Shown here piece after piece: positions 8,389-16,902 of a stretch of 64,000 nucleotides of DNA. The first letter of the stretch is position 1, and the number at the start of each line of letters is the position of its first letter. This DNA comes from an uncultured Sphingomonadaceae bacterium (GTDB lineage Bacteria; Pseudomonadota; Alphaproteobacteria; Sphingomonadales; Sphingomonadaceae): positions 310,001 through 374,000 of the forward strand of contig CANNFX010000002.1 of assembly GCA_947504025.1 (NCBI GenBank), read 5' to 3'. A program made the translations under genes and the position numbers. Under the pieces are notes generated by a model that did not search any database, was not told the DNA's origin, and saw nothing but the letters and a program-made list of their open reading frames with translations.

Positions 8389-9669
8389 ATGCGGTTGATG
8401 AAAAAACTCAACATCGCGGTTGCCGGTTGCGGGCCTGCTGGCTTTGCAGCTGCGTTGTTTCTGGAACGCCAGGGCCATGCTGTCACGCTGTTCGATCAAT
8501 TCAAAAATCCCAAGCCTATTGGCTCTGGTTTGATGATTCAGCCGACTGGTATGGCGGTATTATCGGTGCTCGGACTGGCAGAGCAAACCGTCAAAACGGG
8601 TGCACCGATCAAATGTTTGCTTGGTCTCAATGCAATCGGGGACGTCGCGCTTGATGCACGGTACGAAGATCTCGGCCAAGAGCCTGCCTTTGGAATTGGT
8701 ATCCACCGGGCCAGCCTGTTCGATATGTTGTTCGAAGCGGCAAGGATGGCGAGTATCCCCATACAGACCGGGCGTAAGATCGCGGGCAGTCAGCTGCACG
8801 ACGACGGACGAAGTTTACAATTTTCTGACGGCACCATCAGCGACGAATTTGATCTGATTGTCGACGCCTTGGGGGTTGGAACAAGCCTGTCACAAAAGAA
8901 CGAGAATTGGCTTAAATTCGGCGCGTTATGGGCCACCCTGCGATGGCCGGATGTCAGTGGTTTTTCGCCGGATGTGTTGGAGCAGCGCTATCGTTGCGCC
9001 AAGCAAATGGTTGGTGTGCTGCCGATCGGAAGACGAGCCGGAAGCAGTATAAATGAACTCGCGTTTTTCTGGTCGATCAGGTGTGATGAATATCAGGCAT
9101 GGCAAGATGCAGGGTTAGACCATTGGAAGGCAATGGTTGAAGACCTTTGGCCGGAGTGTGCCAGCCTGTTGGATCAAATCGTCACGGCGGATCAGCTTAC
9201 ATTCGCCCGCTACGCTCATCGCACTTTGAGTGAGCCTGTCGATGATCGGTTGGTTCATATCGGTGATGCCTGGCACTCGGCCAGCCCGCAGTTGGGGCAG
9301 GGGGCTAATATGGCTCTGCTTGATGCCTATGGCCTGAGCGCCGCATTGGATCAGGCCGTGGATTTGCCGGTTGCGCTGCAGAGCTACGTTCATCTGCGTC
9401 GATCACATGTTCGGCGTTATCAAACTCTGACGGCTGCGTTCACGCCTCTCTATCAGTCGAGCCGCGCATCGCCTTCACTACTTCGCGATGTCGTACTCGC
9501 GCCTTTATCGCGCATTGGACCAGCTCCGCGCATCCAGGCGACGCTGGTTGCGGGCCTCTCGGCCGCGCCGTTGGAGAAACTAGGGCTTTCCTGGCCCGAT
9601 TATTCGGCGCTTTCCGCTGCAATCCCCTCATCGATCAATCCGCGCGCCTCGGGGCTGCTCCAGTCATAG
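8389..9669 (+). CDS. FAD-dependent monooxygenase (PHBH/UbiH-like fold)
   Basis: A 426-aa flavoprotein of the aromatic hydroxylase fold. The N-terminal dinucleotide motif is VAGCGPAGFAAALFLERQG, a central DALGVG segment follows, and the FAD motif HIGDAWHSASPQLGQGANMALLDA lies near residue 290. Family members use NAD(P)H and O2 to hydroxylate or epoxidise small organic substrates; the substrate here cannot be inferred. Starts at 8389 (MRLMKK) and 8398 (MKKLN) are both possible. The 3' end overlaps the convergent tlpA-like gene by 70 bases, unusually deep for two genuine genes. Confidence 0.85.
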   Translation: MRLMKKLNIAVAGCGPAGFAAALFLERQGHAVTLFDQFKNPKPIGSGLMIQPTGMAVLSVLGLAEQTVKTGAPIKCLLGLNAIGDVALDARYEDLGQEPAFGIGIHRASLFDMLFEAARMASIPIQTGRKIAGSQLHDDGRSLQFSDGTISDEFDLIVDALGVGTSLSQKNENWLKFGALWATLRWPDVSGFSPDVLEQRYRCAKQMVGVLPIGRRAGSSINELAFFWSIRCDEYQAWQDAGLDHWKAMVEDLWPECASLLDQIVTADQLTFARYAHRTLSEPVDDRLVHIGDAWHSASPQLGQGANMALLDAYGLSAALDQAVDLPVALQSYVHLRRSHVRRYQTLTAAFTPLYQSSRASPSLLRDVVLAPLSRIGPAPRIQATLVAGLSAAPLEKLGLSWPDYSALSAAIPSSINPRASGLLQS

Positions 9670-10199
9670 CCGCCCGTCACTCGCCAGACTTCCATTCCTT
9701 GCGAGTCGTAGAGCACTGTCATTGGTAGCGTCGTGCTCGCGCCGTAATGGAAGCTCATCGCATTGTCCGGATCGAGCCATGGTTCGAGATTTTCGTATGC
9801 ATTTTGTGTGAAGAATGCAGGCACTTTGTCCGCGCCCTGCAAGTCTTGGCTAATAGTAAGAACTCGCAAGCTGTCGCCATAATCTGCGGCAAGAGCGTCA
9901 AGCATAGGCATTTCTTCGATACAAGGAGCGCACCACGTTGCCCATAGATTCACCAGTACGGGCGTGCCCTGCAGGGCTGCGACATTGAGGTTGCGACCCT
10001 CTGGATGTGTAACGTTGATGTCAGGAACCAACGTGCCAGCCTGACTTCGATCAAGTTTTCCTGTCAGGCCGGAACCCTTTTCCTGTGCGGTATCCTGTTG
10101 CGTGCCTTCCGGCGTATCCCTATCGCATGCGGCGACAGACAGCGTCAGGACGCAAAGCGTGAACGACAACGATAACCGTAAAGACAAGAGCGACTCCAA
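9600..10199 (-). CDS. TlpA-like thiol-disulfide lipoprotein
   Basis: A periplasm-facing thioredoxin-fold protein. The active site is [13 protein letters not shown] and the C-terminal part has [15 protein letters not shown] with the cis-proline. The N-terminus reads [23 protein letters not shown], a lipoprotein signal, which argues for the TTG at 10199 (199 aa). ATG starts at 10244, 10265 and 10277 in the same frame would place 15-26 residues before the signal. Members reduce periplasmic disulfides, for example in cytochrome c or oxidase assembly. The gene overlaps argH antiparallel at its 5' end and the monooxygenase at its 3' end. Confidence 0.85.
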   Translation of the reverse strand: MESLLSLRLSLSFTLCVLTLSVAACDRDTPEGTQQDTAQEKGSGLTGKLDRSQAGTLVPDINVTHPEGRNLNVAALQGTPVLVNLWATWCAPCIEEMPMLDALAADYGDSLRVLTISQDLQGADKVPAFFTQNAYENLEPWLDPDNAMSFHYGASTTLPMTVLYDSQGMEVWRVTGGYDWSSPEARGLIDEGIAAESAE

Positions 10200-11580
10200 C
10201 CAAATGTGGGGCGGACGGTTCGCCGGCGGACCGTCGGCGATCATGCGTGAGATTAACGCATCCATCCCGTTCGACAAGGCTTTATGGCGTCAGGACATTC
10301 TCGCCAGTCAAGCACATGTCGCGATGCTTGCCGCGCAAAAAATCGTCACCGGCGAAGATGCCGAGACAATCTCTATGGGGCTAGACCGGATAGCCGCTGA
10401 GTATGAGGCGGACGGGGTTCCCGAAGATTGGGACCTGGAAGACATTCATATGACGACCGAAAGCCGCCTGACCGAATTGGTCGGACCGGCCGCAGGCCGT
10501 TTGCATACGGCACGCAGTCGCAACGATCAGGTGGCGACCGATTTCAAAATGTGGGTCCGTGATGCGATGGATGCTGCTGATGCTGCGTTGGAACGCTTGC
10601 AGAGGGCGCTTGTGACGCGGGCTGGCGAGCATGCAGACAGTGTGATGCCCGGCTTTACCCATTTACAGACCGCACAACCCGTCACACTGGGCCATCACCT
10701 GATGGCTTATTACGAAATGGCACGGCGCGACCGTTCGCGCTTTGCCGATGCGCGGGCTAGATTGAACCAGTCGCCGCTGGGCAGCGCTGCGCTGGCTGGT
10801 ACGGGTTTCCCCATCGATCGCGAAATGACCGCTGAAGCCTTGGGGTTCGATGGTCCGACAAGAAATAGCCTTGATGCTGTCTCGGACCGTGACTTCGCGA
10901 TGGATTACCTGATGGCGGCAGCGCAATGTTCGCTTCACCTTTCCCGGCTCGCCGAGGAAATGGTGCTTTGGGCCAGCCAGCTATTTGGTTTCATCCGGCT
11001 GCCCGATGCGCTCAGCACCGGTAGCTCGATCATGCCGCAGAAAAAGAACCCCGATGCTGCCGAACTTGTACGCGGACATGCCGGACGCATAGTGGGGGCA
11101 GCGACTGCGCTCATGGTCACTATGAAGGGCCTTCCGCTCGCCTATTCGAAGGATATGCAGGACGATAAGCCGCCGGTGTTTGAAGCCGCCGGTTTGCTCG
11201 ACCTGTCGCTCGCCGCAATGGCGTCGATGGTTGAGGACACCGCTTTCAATACGGACCGGATGCGCGCCGCGGCAGAGCACGGCTATGCGACTGCAACCGA
11301 TCTGGCAGACTGGTTGGTAACGCAAGCAGATATTCCGTTCCGCGAGGCCCATCACATTACGGGTGAAGCCGTACAGCTCGCAGAAACACAGGGTAAGGCG
11401 CTCGATGCCCTGGACCTTGCAGACCTTAAGGCTATTGACCAGCGGATCGACGAGCGGGTCTATTCTGCTCTGTCGGTGGATGCATCGGTGGCTGCGCGAG
11501 CGTCCTATGGCGGTACTGCGCCGCAACAGGTAAGAGAGCGAGTAGCCGAAGCGCGGCAAGCGTTGGGCATGGAGGACTGA
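10159..11580 (+). CDS. argH: Argininosuccinate lyase
   Basis: ArgH cleaves argininosuccinate to arginine and fumarate, the last step of arginine synthesis. Core sequence [30 protein letters not shown] and the superfamily signature [15 protein letters not shown] are all present. The GTG at 10159 has an AGGA ribosome site about 9 bases upstream and gives 473 aa with a 15-residue polar extension. An ATG at 10204 gives 458 aa, nearer the E. coli length. Both starts lie in or near the 5' part of the divergent tlpA-like gene. A small lipoprotein gene and lysA follow in the same direction. Confidence 0.95.
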   Translation: MNDNDNRKDKSDSNQMWGGRFAGGPSAIMREINASIPFDKALWRQDILASQAHVAMLAAQKIVTGEDAETISMGLDRIAAEYEADGVPEDWDLEDIHMTTESRLTELVGPAAGRLHTARSRNDQVATDFKMWVRDAMDAADAALERLQRALVTRAGEHADSVMPGFTHLQTAQPVTLGHHLMAYYEMARRDRSRFADARARLNQSPLGSAALAGTGFPIDREMTAEALGFDGPTRNSLDAVSDRDFAMDYLMAAAQCSLHLSRLAEEMVLWASQLFGFIRLPDALSTGSSIMPQKKNPDAAELVRGHAGRIVGAATALMVTMKGLPLAYSKDMQDDKPPVFEAAGLLDLSLAAMASMVEDTAFNTDRMRAAAEHGYATATDLADWLVTQADIPFREAHHITGEAVQLAETQGKALDALDLADLKAIDQRIDERVYSALSVDASVAARASYGGTAPQQVRERVAEARQALGMED

Positions 11581-11816
11581 TGCGTAAAGTTGCAATTCTA
11601 GCTGCTGTAATTGCCCTTGCTGCTTGCGGGCAGAAGGCAGACCTGCAACCCGCAGAAGGCAAGAGCTTGCCGGAGCCAGCCTATGGTGAGATTGAGAGAC
11701 AGGACGCGGCGAAACTGCTGGAGCTCGACCCGCTGGCTGCACCAGGGCGTAGCGTGGAATTACGAAAACGTTCGGAAGAACGCGAGGATGATCCCTTTGA
11801 TCTCCCACCAGAATAA
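11580..11816 (+). CDS. Small LptM-like lipoprotein
   Basis: A 78-aa lipoprotein: [19 protein letters not shown] with Cys16 as the lipidation site, then a polar, proline-rich tail. Its start overlaps the argH stop (TGATG). In gamma-proteobacteria the small lipoprotein LptM/LppL sits directly before lysA, and this gene has the same position, size and a similar CGxK start after the lipobox. LptM helps mature the LptD/E complex that exports LPS. Sequence similarity beyond the lipobox is slight, so the functional link is inference from position. Confidence 0.7.
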   Translation: MRKVAILAAVIALAACGQKADLQPAEGKSLPEPAYGEIERQDAAKLLELDPLAAPGRSVELRKRSEEREDDPFDLPPE

Positions 11817-11849
11817 CCTCTTCTTCCAAACAAATTCGGCATAAAATCA

Positions 11850-13112
11850 ATGGACCATTTTCAGATCAAAGACGGCGTTCTGCATTGCGAGGATGTGCCG
11901 CTTCCGGCCATCGCAGCGGAGGTCGGTACCCCCGTTTATGTCTACTCGCGCGCAACCTTGAAGCGCCATGCCCGCGTATTTCGCGATGGCCTGTCGGCGC
12001 TCGATAATCCGCAAATCCACTTTGCAGTGAAGTCGAACCCGAACCTTGCTGTGCTAAAAGTATTGCAGCAAGAAGGTTACGGTGCGGATGTCGTTTCTGG
12101 CGGCGAACTTGCCCGTGCTCTCGCGGCAGACATGGCGCCTGAAAAGATCGTATTCTCGGGTGTTGGAAAGACCGATGCGGAGCTGATGCAAGGGCTGGCT
12201 GCCGACATCGGCCAGTTCAATATCGAATCGGAAGAGGAGGGCCGCGAGTTGGCCGATATTGCCGTGCAAAACGGCAAGGTTGCGCGCTGTGCTCTGCGGG
12301 TAAATCCCGATGTCGATGCAGGAACGCATGAGAAAATTTCTACGGGCAAGGCTGAGAACAAGTTCGGCGTGCCGATAAACCGCGGGGCGGAGATATATGC
12401 GGCCCTCGCGTCGCTTCCCGGACTCGATATGCGCGGGATCGCGGTTCATATTGGCAGCCAGCTCTCCAACCTTGAACCGCTTGAAACAGCCTTTGGCAAA
12501 GTCGGTTCGCTGATATCGGAATTGCGCCTGCGTGGGCAGAAGGTGACTCATGCAGACTTGGGCGGCGGACTTGGCGTTCCTTACAAGGCGGGCGAGATAC
12601 TACCAGGCCCTGAAGAATATGGAGCGATGGTCGCGCGCGTGACGAAGGATTGGGGTGTGGCATTATCGTTCGAACCGGGCCGCGTGATCGCGGGCAATGC
12701 CGGAGTGCTGCTGACCAAGGTTATCCGGGTTAAGCGCAGCTCTAATGCCAGCCCATTTGTTGTGGTCGATGCAGCCATGAATGATCTTGCGCGCCCGGCA
12801 TTGTATGGTGCGTGGCACGACATTGATGCTGTCGAGCCTAAGGGCGACCGCAGCGTGTCCCATATCGTCGGACCAATTTGCGAAACCGGCGACACATTTG
12901 CCATGAACAGGGAGATGGATACGTTGACTTCGGGCGACCTTGCAGTTTTCCGCACTGCTGGCGCATATGGTGCAACGATGGCTAGCAGTTACAACAGCCG
13001 CGGTTTCGTTGCCGAAGTGTTGGTCGATGGTGACAAGTTTGCCGTCGTCGCGGATCGCCTATTGGCGGGCGCGATCATGGATGCCGAGCGCATTCCGGAC
13101 TGGCTTGCGTGA
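11850..13112 (+). CDS. lysA: Diaminopimelate decarboxylase
   Basis: LysA decarboxylates meso-diaminopimelate to L-lysine using PLP. The 420-aa protein has FAVKSNPN with the PLP lysine near residue 57, HIGSQ near 203, the glycine-rich DLGGGLGVPY near 235, EPGR near 273, and ICETGDTF near 345 with the catalytic Cys. Length and motif order are normal. It follows the small lipoprotein gene after 33 bases, and its stop overlaps the GTG of the next gene (GTGA). Confidence 0.96.
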   Translation: MDHFQIKDGVLHCEDVPLPAIAAEVGTPVYVYSRATLKRHARVFRDGLSALDNPQIHFAVKSNPNLAVLKVLQQEGYGADVVSGGELARALAADMAPEKIVFSGVGKTDAELMQGLAADIGQFNIESEEEGRELADIAVQNGKVARCALRVNPDVDAGTHEKISTGKAENKFGVPINRGAEIYAALASLPGLDMRGIAVHIGSQLSNLEPLETAFGKVGSLISELRLRGQKVTHADLGGGLGVPYKAGEILPGPEEYGAMVARVTKDWGVALSFEPGRVIAGNAGVLLTKVIRVKRSSNASPFVVVDAAMNDLARPALYGAWHDIDAVEPKGDRSVSHIVGPICETGDTFAMNREMDTLTSGDLAVFRTAGAYGATMASSYNSRGFVAEVLVDGDKFAVVADRLLAGAIMDAERIPDWLA

Positions 13113-13879
13113 AGACGCTGCCGCTCTTCCACAAGATCACTGGCACACGCGTTGTCGTGTTGGGAGAGGGCGGGGAAGCGGATGCCAAACGGCGGTTAGT
13201 AGAGCGAGCGGGCGGCATATGCGTCGGTGAACCTGAGGCGCATCACGCAAAATTCGCCTTTGTTGGCATTGACGATGAGGCCGAGGCGAAAGCTGCGGCG
13301 CTCAGGTTGCGGCGCCATGGACTGCTGGTCAACGTGGTCGACCGGCCCGCGCTCTGTGATTTCACTACACCTGCTTTGGTTGATCGCGATCCGGTTCTGA
13401 TTGCAGTGGGAACAGGCGGCGCCTCGGCAGGTCTCGCCAAACATATCCGGCTCCGGCTTGAGGCAATGTTACCCGCACGGCTTGGTGGTTTGGCTAATGC
13501 ACTAGCAATGGCGCGTACAAGGCTGCGTGAGAGATTTCCCGATGGTGCGCAGCGCCGACAAGCGCTTGACGCGGCACTGGCCGAGGGCCGGGTACTTGAT
13601 CCCTTGCGAGATCATTCAGATAATTCGGTAGAAGACTGGTTGGCCGCTACGGATGATCCGGCAGTCAACGAGCGGGTGATCTTGGCTATCACAAGCGATG
13701 ATCCAGAAGACCTGACCTTGCGGCAGGCACGGCTGCTTGGAAGAGCAGATACGGTTATTTCAGATGGGGCGATTGCGAAGGCTATCGTTGACCGCGTCCG
13801 AGCCGATGCGGTGAGGTTAAATTTGGCGGATGATGCGGGCGGTTTGAGGGGCCTTACGGTGGAATTGCACCGAATCTAG
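13109..13879 (+). CDS. Siroheme synthase-like protein with relict methyltransferase tail
   Basis: The N-terminal half (GTRVVVLGEGGEADAKRRL near 10-30, VDRPALCDFTTPALVDRDPVLIAVGT near 80-105, GGASAGLAKHIR) matches the precorrin-2 dehydrogenase/sirohydrochlorin ferrochelatase part of CysG, here with NVVDRP in place of the usual NVVDDP. The end (VILAITSDDPEDLTLRQARLLGRADTVISD onward) aligns with the first 50 residues of the uroporphyrinogen methyltransferase domain of CysG, but the SAM motif GAGPGD reads ITSDDPED and the rest is missing. The 256-aa product may make siroheme from precorrin-2. Start GTG at 13109 overlaps the lysA stop. Confidence 0.75.
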   Translation: MKTLPLFHKITGTRVVVLGEGGEADAKRRLVERAGGICVGEPEAHHAKFAFVGIDDEAEAKAAALRLRRHGLLVNVVDRPALCDFTTPALVDRDPVLIAVGTGGASAGLAKHIRLRLEAMLPARLGGLANALAMARTRLRERFPDGAQRRQALDAALAEGRVLDPLRDHSDNSVEDWLAATDDPAVNERVILAITSDDPEDLTLRQARLLGRADTVISDGAIAKAIVDRVRADAVRLNLADDAGGLRGLTVELHRI

Positions 13880-14289
13880 TTTTCGGCGGGCGCAATCAAG
13901 ATATTCATCACTGCACTGGCGATCGGATTTTCGCGGTCATCCTGCCACGCTTCGACCAATATATGGGCATTACGCCGTCCAACGCGGTGGATGCGCCCCG
14001 CTGCATAGGTCATTTGGGACTTCCCTCCGCGCAGAAATTGGATCGAAACGTTGATCGGCTTTAGCTCACGGTTGCTATCCTCGGCATCCAGATGTGCTTT
14101 CAATGCCGCAAAGCCGGCCATTTCGAGCAATCCGCTGATCGCGCCGCCATGTAAATAGCCCGGTCTGCCCTGCACGTGCTCGGCGAAGTCCATCGTCAAG
14201 ATGGGTGTGGTCTTCTCAGATCGCTCAATCGCTATACCCATCGCTTCAGCGTAGGGCGGTAGGGTTGGCCTGTCGGGTAAATCTGTCAT
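13876..14289 (-). CDS. PaaI-type hotdog thioesterase
   Basis: A 137-aa single hotdog domain. EHVQGRPGYLHGGAISGLLEMAGFAAL carries the HGG motif of the central helix, as in PaaI/YbgC acyl-CoA thioesterases. Such proteins hydrolyse short or aromatic acyl-CoA esters as tetramers. It lies directly after a second hotdog gene with a 4-base overlap, suggesting the two are translated together and may act as a pair. Substrate unknown. Confidence 0.8.
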   Translation of the reverse strand: MTDLPDRPTLPPYAEAMGIAIERSEKTTPILTMDFAEHVQGRPGYLHGGAISGLLEMAGFAALKAHLDAEDSNRELKPINVSIQFLRGGKSQMTYAAGRIHRVGRRNAHILVEAWQDDRENPIASAVMNILIAPAEN

Positions 14290-14726
14290 GCTCGCGGTGC
14301 CTGTAAGGTCATAAAGACTCCAGCGACATGCGCTACGGGATCATCCGGATCCCCGTCATGTGCGATCCCTCGCACGAATGCCGCGGATTTGGTCAGCTTG
14401 TAGCATTCGCCGCGCCCAATGACTGTATGCTGGGGTTTCGCTGGGCGAGTATAATCGACCCGCAGATCCAGCGTTGCTTGCCCGACAAATTTTCCGCGCT
14501 TCGTCCATGCTGCAAGCGCAGTGGCCATATCCATCATCGCGATTATTGGGCCCGACGCGATGATGCCTGTTTCGGGCTGGCCGACCAGTTTTTCATGCCA
14601 CGGCAACGCTAGTTCCACCCAGTCTGGCCCGTGGTCCAGATATTCAGCGCCTAACCAGCCAGAATGACCATGTTGAAGCAGGATAGCGGCCTTGCTGGGA
14701 TCGAAGATGCTGGGTGCTGTTGCCAT
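14286..14726 (-). CDS. Second PaaI-type hotdog thioesterase
   Basis: A 146-aa hotdog protein: LPWHEKLVGQPETGIIASGPIIAMMDMATALAAW is the substrate-helix region, with GIIASGP where partner proteins have xxHGG, and QATLDLRVDYTRPAKP is the following strand. I place the start at the ATG 14726 (MATAPSIFDPSKAA). A GTG at 14777 would add a 17-residue non-conserved extension. The lack of the HGG motif means the catalytic detail differs from its neighbour; it could be a non-catalytic partner in a mixed oligomer. Confidence 0.75.
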   Translation of the reverse strand: MATAPSIFDPSKAAILLQHGHSGWLGAEYLDHGPDWVELALPWHEKLVGQPETGIIASGPIIAMMDMATALAAWTKRGKFVGQATLDLRVDYTRPAKPQHTVIGRGECYKLTKSAAFVRGIAHDGDPDDPVAHVAGVFMTLQAPRA

Positions 14727-14843
14727 CGTGGGAATCTCTGCGTTGCCTGACGGCGTATTACAATATTTTAATTTCACGCCGGGGGCTTCAACGCGCCACC
14801 GATGCTTCCGCCGCGCGCTTTGCGGTTAGTAGGGAGCATCACT

Positions 14844-15014
14844 ATGAACTTACCTAAAATTGACCTGTCGACCTTACCTGATCTGGACACGCTGACCGGC
14901 ATGTTCGGCAGCATGTCTGATTTTAGCCCGGCGGTGATGGATGACAGTGTCATCATCATCATGGTCTTTATTTACGAACTACTACCGCCCGGCTCTGGCG
15001 GCGGTATGGCCTAA
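14844..15014 (+). CDS. 56-aa peptide of unknown function, first gene of an unrecognised unit
   Basis: A GGAG site at 14834-14837 precedes the ATG at 14844. The product starts with an acidic, leucine-rich region (MNLPKIDLSTLPDLDTLTGM), continues through GSMSDFSPAVMDD, then has a very hydrophobic stretch SVIIIMVFIYELLPP and ends GSGGGMA. It may be a membrane microprotein or a ribosomally made precursor peptide with a hydrophobic core. The next gene starts 14 bases later in the same direction. I do not recognise the family. Confidence 0.55.
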   Translation: MNLPKIDLSTLPDLDTLTGMFGSMSDFSPAVMDDSVIIIMVFIYELLPPGSGGGMA

Positions 15015-15028
15015 GGGCGGCAAGGGCG

Positions 15029-16012
15029 ATGCGTATCGACCCTGCATTGCGTGCGCTGCGGAGCGATCCTACTCCGCAGCGTATTGCCCAGCAGCGCGTA
15101 CAGTCGGCGAAGCAAGATTGGCGGACAGATCCATTGGTTGCATCTGTTGCCGATGATTTGGCGAAGTTTGGCGGTGGTGCAGACCTGGGTGATTGCCTTG
15201 AATTGGCTGCGCTGTTTTCGGACGATGGCACAGGTGCAGATTATGTTTCGTTGCTGATCGATTACTTCCTGCCAGCTCTCGCCAATGAACCGCTCGGTCA
15301 GATGCCGTTTCGTCATGATTACAGGGATGGACAATCAACGCTCATATTGGCGAAGGAAGGTGTCGCCATGCTGTCGCTGCATCTTTCCACCGAACAAAAA
15401 GCGAAGGTGGGTGAGCGTACAGGCTCGGTTCGCTTTTCCGGCGGCGAAAGGCATGAGGTCATCATCGCTGGCTCTGCAAAGGTTTGTTTGGTCGAGCGCA
15501 AAGCTCGCGATCTGACCCCAGCGAGCCTGACAGAACGAGAATTTCACATTGGAACCGGGGATGTCCTGTCACTCGATGGTGATCTGCAAGCGACGATCGT
15601 CGGTGAAATTGACGGGCGTTTGATGCGCTTGCGGCTAACGAGAACTTCAACCGATCCCGCACCCAGTCAGCAATATCTGCGCAATAGCGGAGAGTTGATC
15701 CATCAGGCCGCTGGTAAGCAGAGCGAAAGCCGGCAGGAGTTGATGATGGCTCTACTTGGCCGAATGAAGCGGGCCGATGCTGGTCCGGTAATGGCTGATA
15801 TGGCGAGGGAGGGCAGTGCTCACCTGCGCTGGCAGGGACTGCGCGAAAGCCTGGCCTTGGATACAGCGCGCGGATTTTCCGTCTTGTGCCAGATCGCCGC
15901 AAAACCGGGTGATCCGCTTGCTGGGCCGGCGGAAGCGCTGCGGACGAAATTACTGGACACATACCCGGCTCTAGCATTGGCTAATCGCGAGGCGGAATCA
16001 TGGCCCGTGTGA
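15029..16012 (+). CDS. Unrecognised 327-aa protein, middle gene of the unit
   Basis: No known domain is recognised. Visible features are a helical N-terminus (residues 1-110, with a charged start and LAALFSDDGTGADYVSLLIDY), a beta-rich middle (about 110-215, STLILAKEGVAMLSLHLS, RHEVIIAGSAKVCLVE, GTGDVLSLDGDLQATIVGEI) that reads like a cupin-type barrel lacking an HxH pair, and a helical C-terminus (about 225-327, LLGRMKRADAGPVMADMAREGSAHLRWQ) resembling HEAT-like repeats. There is no signal peptide. It overlaps the next gene by 13 bases, so translation is coupled. Confidence 0.75.
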   Translation: MRIDPALRALRSDPTPQRIAQQRVQSAKQDWRTDPLVASVADDLAKFGGGADLGDCLELAALFSDDGTGADYVSLLIDYFLPALANEPLGQMPFRHDYRDGQSTLILAKEGVAMLSLHLSTEQKAKVGERTGSVRFSGGERHEVIIAGSAKVCLVERKARDLTPASLTEREFHIGTGDVLSLDGDLQATIVGEIDGRLMRLRLTRTSTDPAPSQQYLRNSGELIHQAAGKQSESRQELMMALLGRMKRADAGPVMADMAREGSAHLRWQGLRESLALDTARGFSVLCQIAAKPGDPLAGPAEALRTKLLDTYPALALANREAESWPV

Positions 16013-16902
16013 TGCAGGTGATGCCTGCTCCTCATTGTACTCTTGAAGATTGTGTCGCGGCGATGGCGGGTACGGGCTTTGCGCCGCATGATGAAGAGAG
16101 CCTCCAACACGGGGCTGACTGGCTCGCCCGTCTTGGACGGAACAAGAGTTTCCTTGGTGACATGATGTTGGATGAACTGACGAATCGTCACGGCAAGGAT
16201 GATCCTCGCAGTGCATATGGCCCGCAGGTAATTATGCTTTCCCGACCGGAGGAGGGTTTCTTCATGCGTGCTAATATCTGGCCGTCCGCGCAGGAGCATA
16301 GCTTCCGTGCAAGCGGCGGTGGCTCCTTCGTCTATGGCCTGCCGCACGACCATAATTTCGACTTTTTGACGGTTGGATATTTTGGGCCTGGTTATGAGAG
16401 TGACTACTACGAATATGACTTCGAAGCGGTGCAGGGCGGCAAGGGTGAGAAAGCCAATTTGCGTTTTATTGAACGCAGTACACTAAGCGAAGGCAAGGTG
16501 ATGCATTACCGCGCGCACCGTGATGTACATCGGCAATTGCCGCCGAAATCACTGTCTGTCTCACTCAACATATTAAGGTCTGATCCGGCTCAGGGCTGGT
16601 TCGATCAATATCGCTTCGACATTGAAAAGGACGAAATAGCAGATGTTATAAGCCACGGTTCGGGTGAAGTATTCCTGCGCTGTGCAGTCGGCATGGGCGG
16701 AGAAGAAGCACTCAGTCTGGCGGAGTGTTTTGGCAAACATCACCCCAGTGACAGGATGCGGCTGGCTGCTTGGGAAGCGCGGGCGTCGCTTTGCGGTGAT
16801 GCCGTTGAGCGCGATGCGCTTTGGCGTGATGCTGAACACTCCGGGAGCCGCATGGTCGCAATGGAGGCAAAGCGTCGCCGCGATGAATTGGCTTCTGCTT
16901 AA
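16000..16902 (+). CDS. Unrecognised 300-aa protein with cupin-like HxH motif
   Basis: The middle contains YGLPHDHNFDFLTVGYFGPGY (about residues 109-129), an HxH pair followed by a strand and Gly turns as in metal-binding cupins, and then ESDYYEYDFEAV. Further His residues appear in VMHYRAHRDVHRQ. The C-terminus (HHPSDRMRLAAWEARASLCGDAVERDALWRDAE) is helical and repeats the HEAT-like pattern at the end of the preceding protein, so the two may be distant paralogues. A metal-dependent enzyme or binding role is plausible; no reaction can be assigned. Its stop overlaps the ruvX stop by 4 bases. Confidence 0.75.
   Translation: MARVMQVMPAPHCTLEDCVAAMAGTGFAPHDEESLQHGADWLARLGRNKSFLGDMMLDELTNRHGKDDPRSAYGPQVIMLSRPEEGFFMRANIWPSAQEHSFRASGGGSFVYGLPHDHNFDFLTVGYFGPGYESDYYEYDFEAVQGGKGEKANLRFIERSTLSEGKVMHYRAHRDVHRQLPPKSLSVSLNILRSDPAQGWFDQYRFDIEKDEIADVISHGSGEVFLRCAVGMGGEEALSLAECFGKHHPSDRMRLAAWEARASLCGDAVERDALWRDAEHSGSRMVAMEAKRRRDELASA

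Noticed and set aside
10981..11850. Long minus-strand open frame of 289 codons opposite argH and the small lipoprotein gene
   Set aside because: It overlaps two well-supported genes and has no recognisable domain or RBS.
16000..16902. Transposase label for the 300-aa protein
   Set aside because: Similar proteins may carry that label, but there is no DDE motif, no helix-turn-helix and no terminal inverted repeats; the HxH region fits a cupin-like fold better.
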